A stretch of 5,618 nt of DNA from Pseudomonadota bacterium (GTDB lineage Bacteria; Myxococcota_A; Polyangia; Polyangiales; Polyangiaceae), in assembly GCA_023418705.1 (NCBI GenBank), contig JAEZYZ010000281.1:1-5618 (forward strand), in the 5' to 3' direction. The notes beneath the pieces are model-generated. The model saw only the letters and a list, made by a program, of their open reading frames with translations. It did not search any database and was not told where the DNA came from. Shown one piece after another: positions 5,561 to 5,618 of the stretch (positions within the stretch are counted from its first letter, which is position 1; the number at the start of each line of letters is the position of its first letter). A program made the translations under genes and the position numbers.

Positions 5561-5618
5561 CCTTACCGTCTTGATCGAACGGATGACAATGAGACCGCGC
5601 ATGGGAGCGAAGCAACAC

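Larger units (their letters stand above)
5218..5618. other. Gap without a supportable gene, right end
   Basis: About 400 bp where I find no convincing coding region. Long open frames exist on both strands, but they have Arg/Pro/Ala-dominated translations without domain structure, as expected from stop-poor GC-rich DNA. The stretch should hold the promoter of the small exported-protein gene on the minus strand. The best -35-like element is TTGTCA (minus strand, 5589-5584), with no good -10 beyond it. Three inverted repeats are listed separately. A GT-rich run lies at about 5435-5452. The right edge may cut into a neighbouring gene, but the visible bases do not decide this. Confidence 0.5.

Noticed and set aside
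5513..5617. C-terminal end of a minus-strand gene entering from the right edge (TGA at 5515-5513)
   Set aside because: Thirty-four open codons are too few to judge, and third-position GC is visibly lower than in the confident genes. More sequence to the right would settle it.
5583..5618. Start of a plus-strand gene at ATG 5583 or 5588
   Set aside because: Only about ten codons are visible and there is no clear Shine-Dalgarno or promoter, so it cannot be told apart from chance.

Overview
The window is very GC-rich, and its genes favour G or C at third codon positions. An FHA-GGDEF signalling protein, a stand-alone receiver protein with an unusually long alpha2-beta3 segment, and large membrane proteins of no recognised family all suggest a member of the Myxococcota (Polyangia/Sorangium-like). 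This assignment is inferred from gene style; there is no marker gene in the window.

Layout. The left part (1-1354) is a minus-strand pair: a glycoside hydrolase of clan GH-A without a signal peptide, followed immediately by the start of a lipoprotein gene that runs off the left edge. The stop codon of the first touches the ATG of the second. A 109-bp divergent gap with a perfect 7-bp inverted repeat separates this pair from a plus-strand gene for a diguanylate cyclase (FHA then GGDEF, active-site and I-site motifs intact). After a 148-bp gap holding two small palindromes comes a plus-strand gene for a 572-residue protein of unknown function: three membrane segments, a PH-like cytoplasmic segment and a helical-repeat region. 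It converges, with only 20 bp between stops, on a minus-strand single-domain response regulator. Upstream of the regulator, on the same strand, lie a bulged hairpin and a gene for a small exported protein with a near-perfect Shine-Dalgarno and a T-rich leader. The last 400 bp (5218-5618) hold no gene I can support, only several GC-rich inverted repeats.

How the genes work together. Two are signalling parts: a c-di-GMP synthase that probably responds to threonine phosphorylation, and a phospho-receiver without an output domain. No partner kinase, c-di-GMP effector or output gene lies in the window, so nothing links them beyond proximity. The hydrolase and lipoprotein are probably co-transcribed. 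I see no mobile element, CRISPR array, tRNA or rRNA. The window looks mostly like ordinary chromosome; the less ordinary points are the unrecognised membrane protein, the small exported protein with its leader, and the unannotated lipoprotein start.
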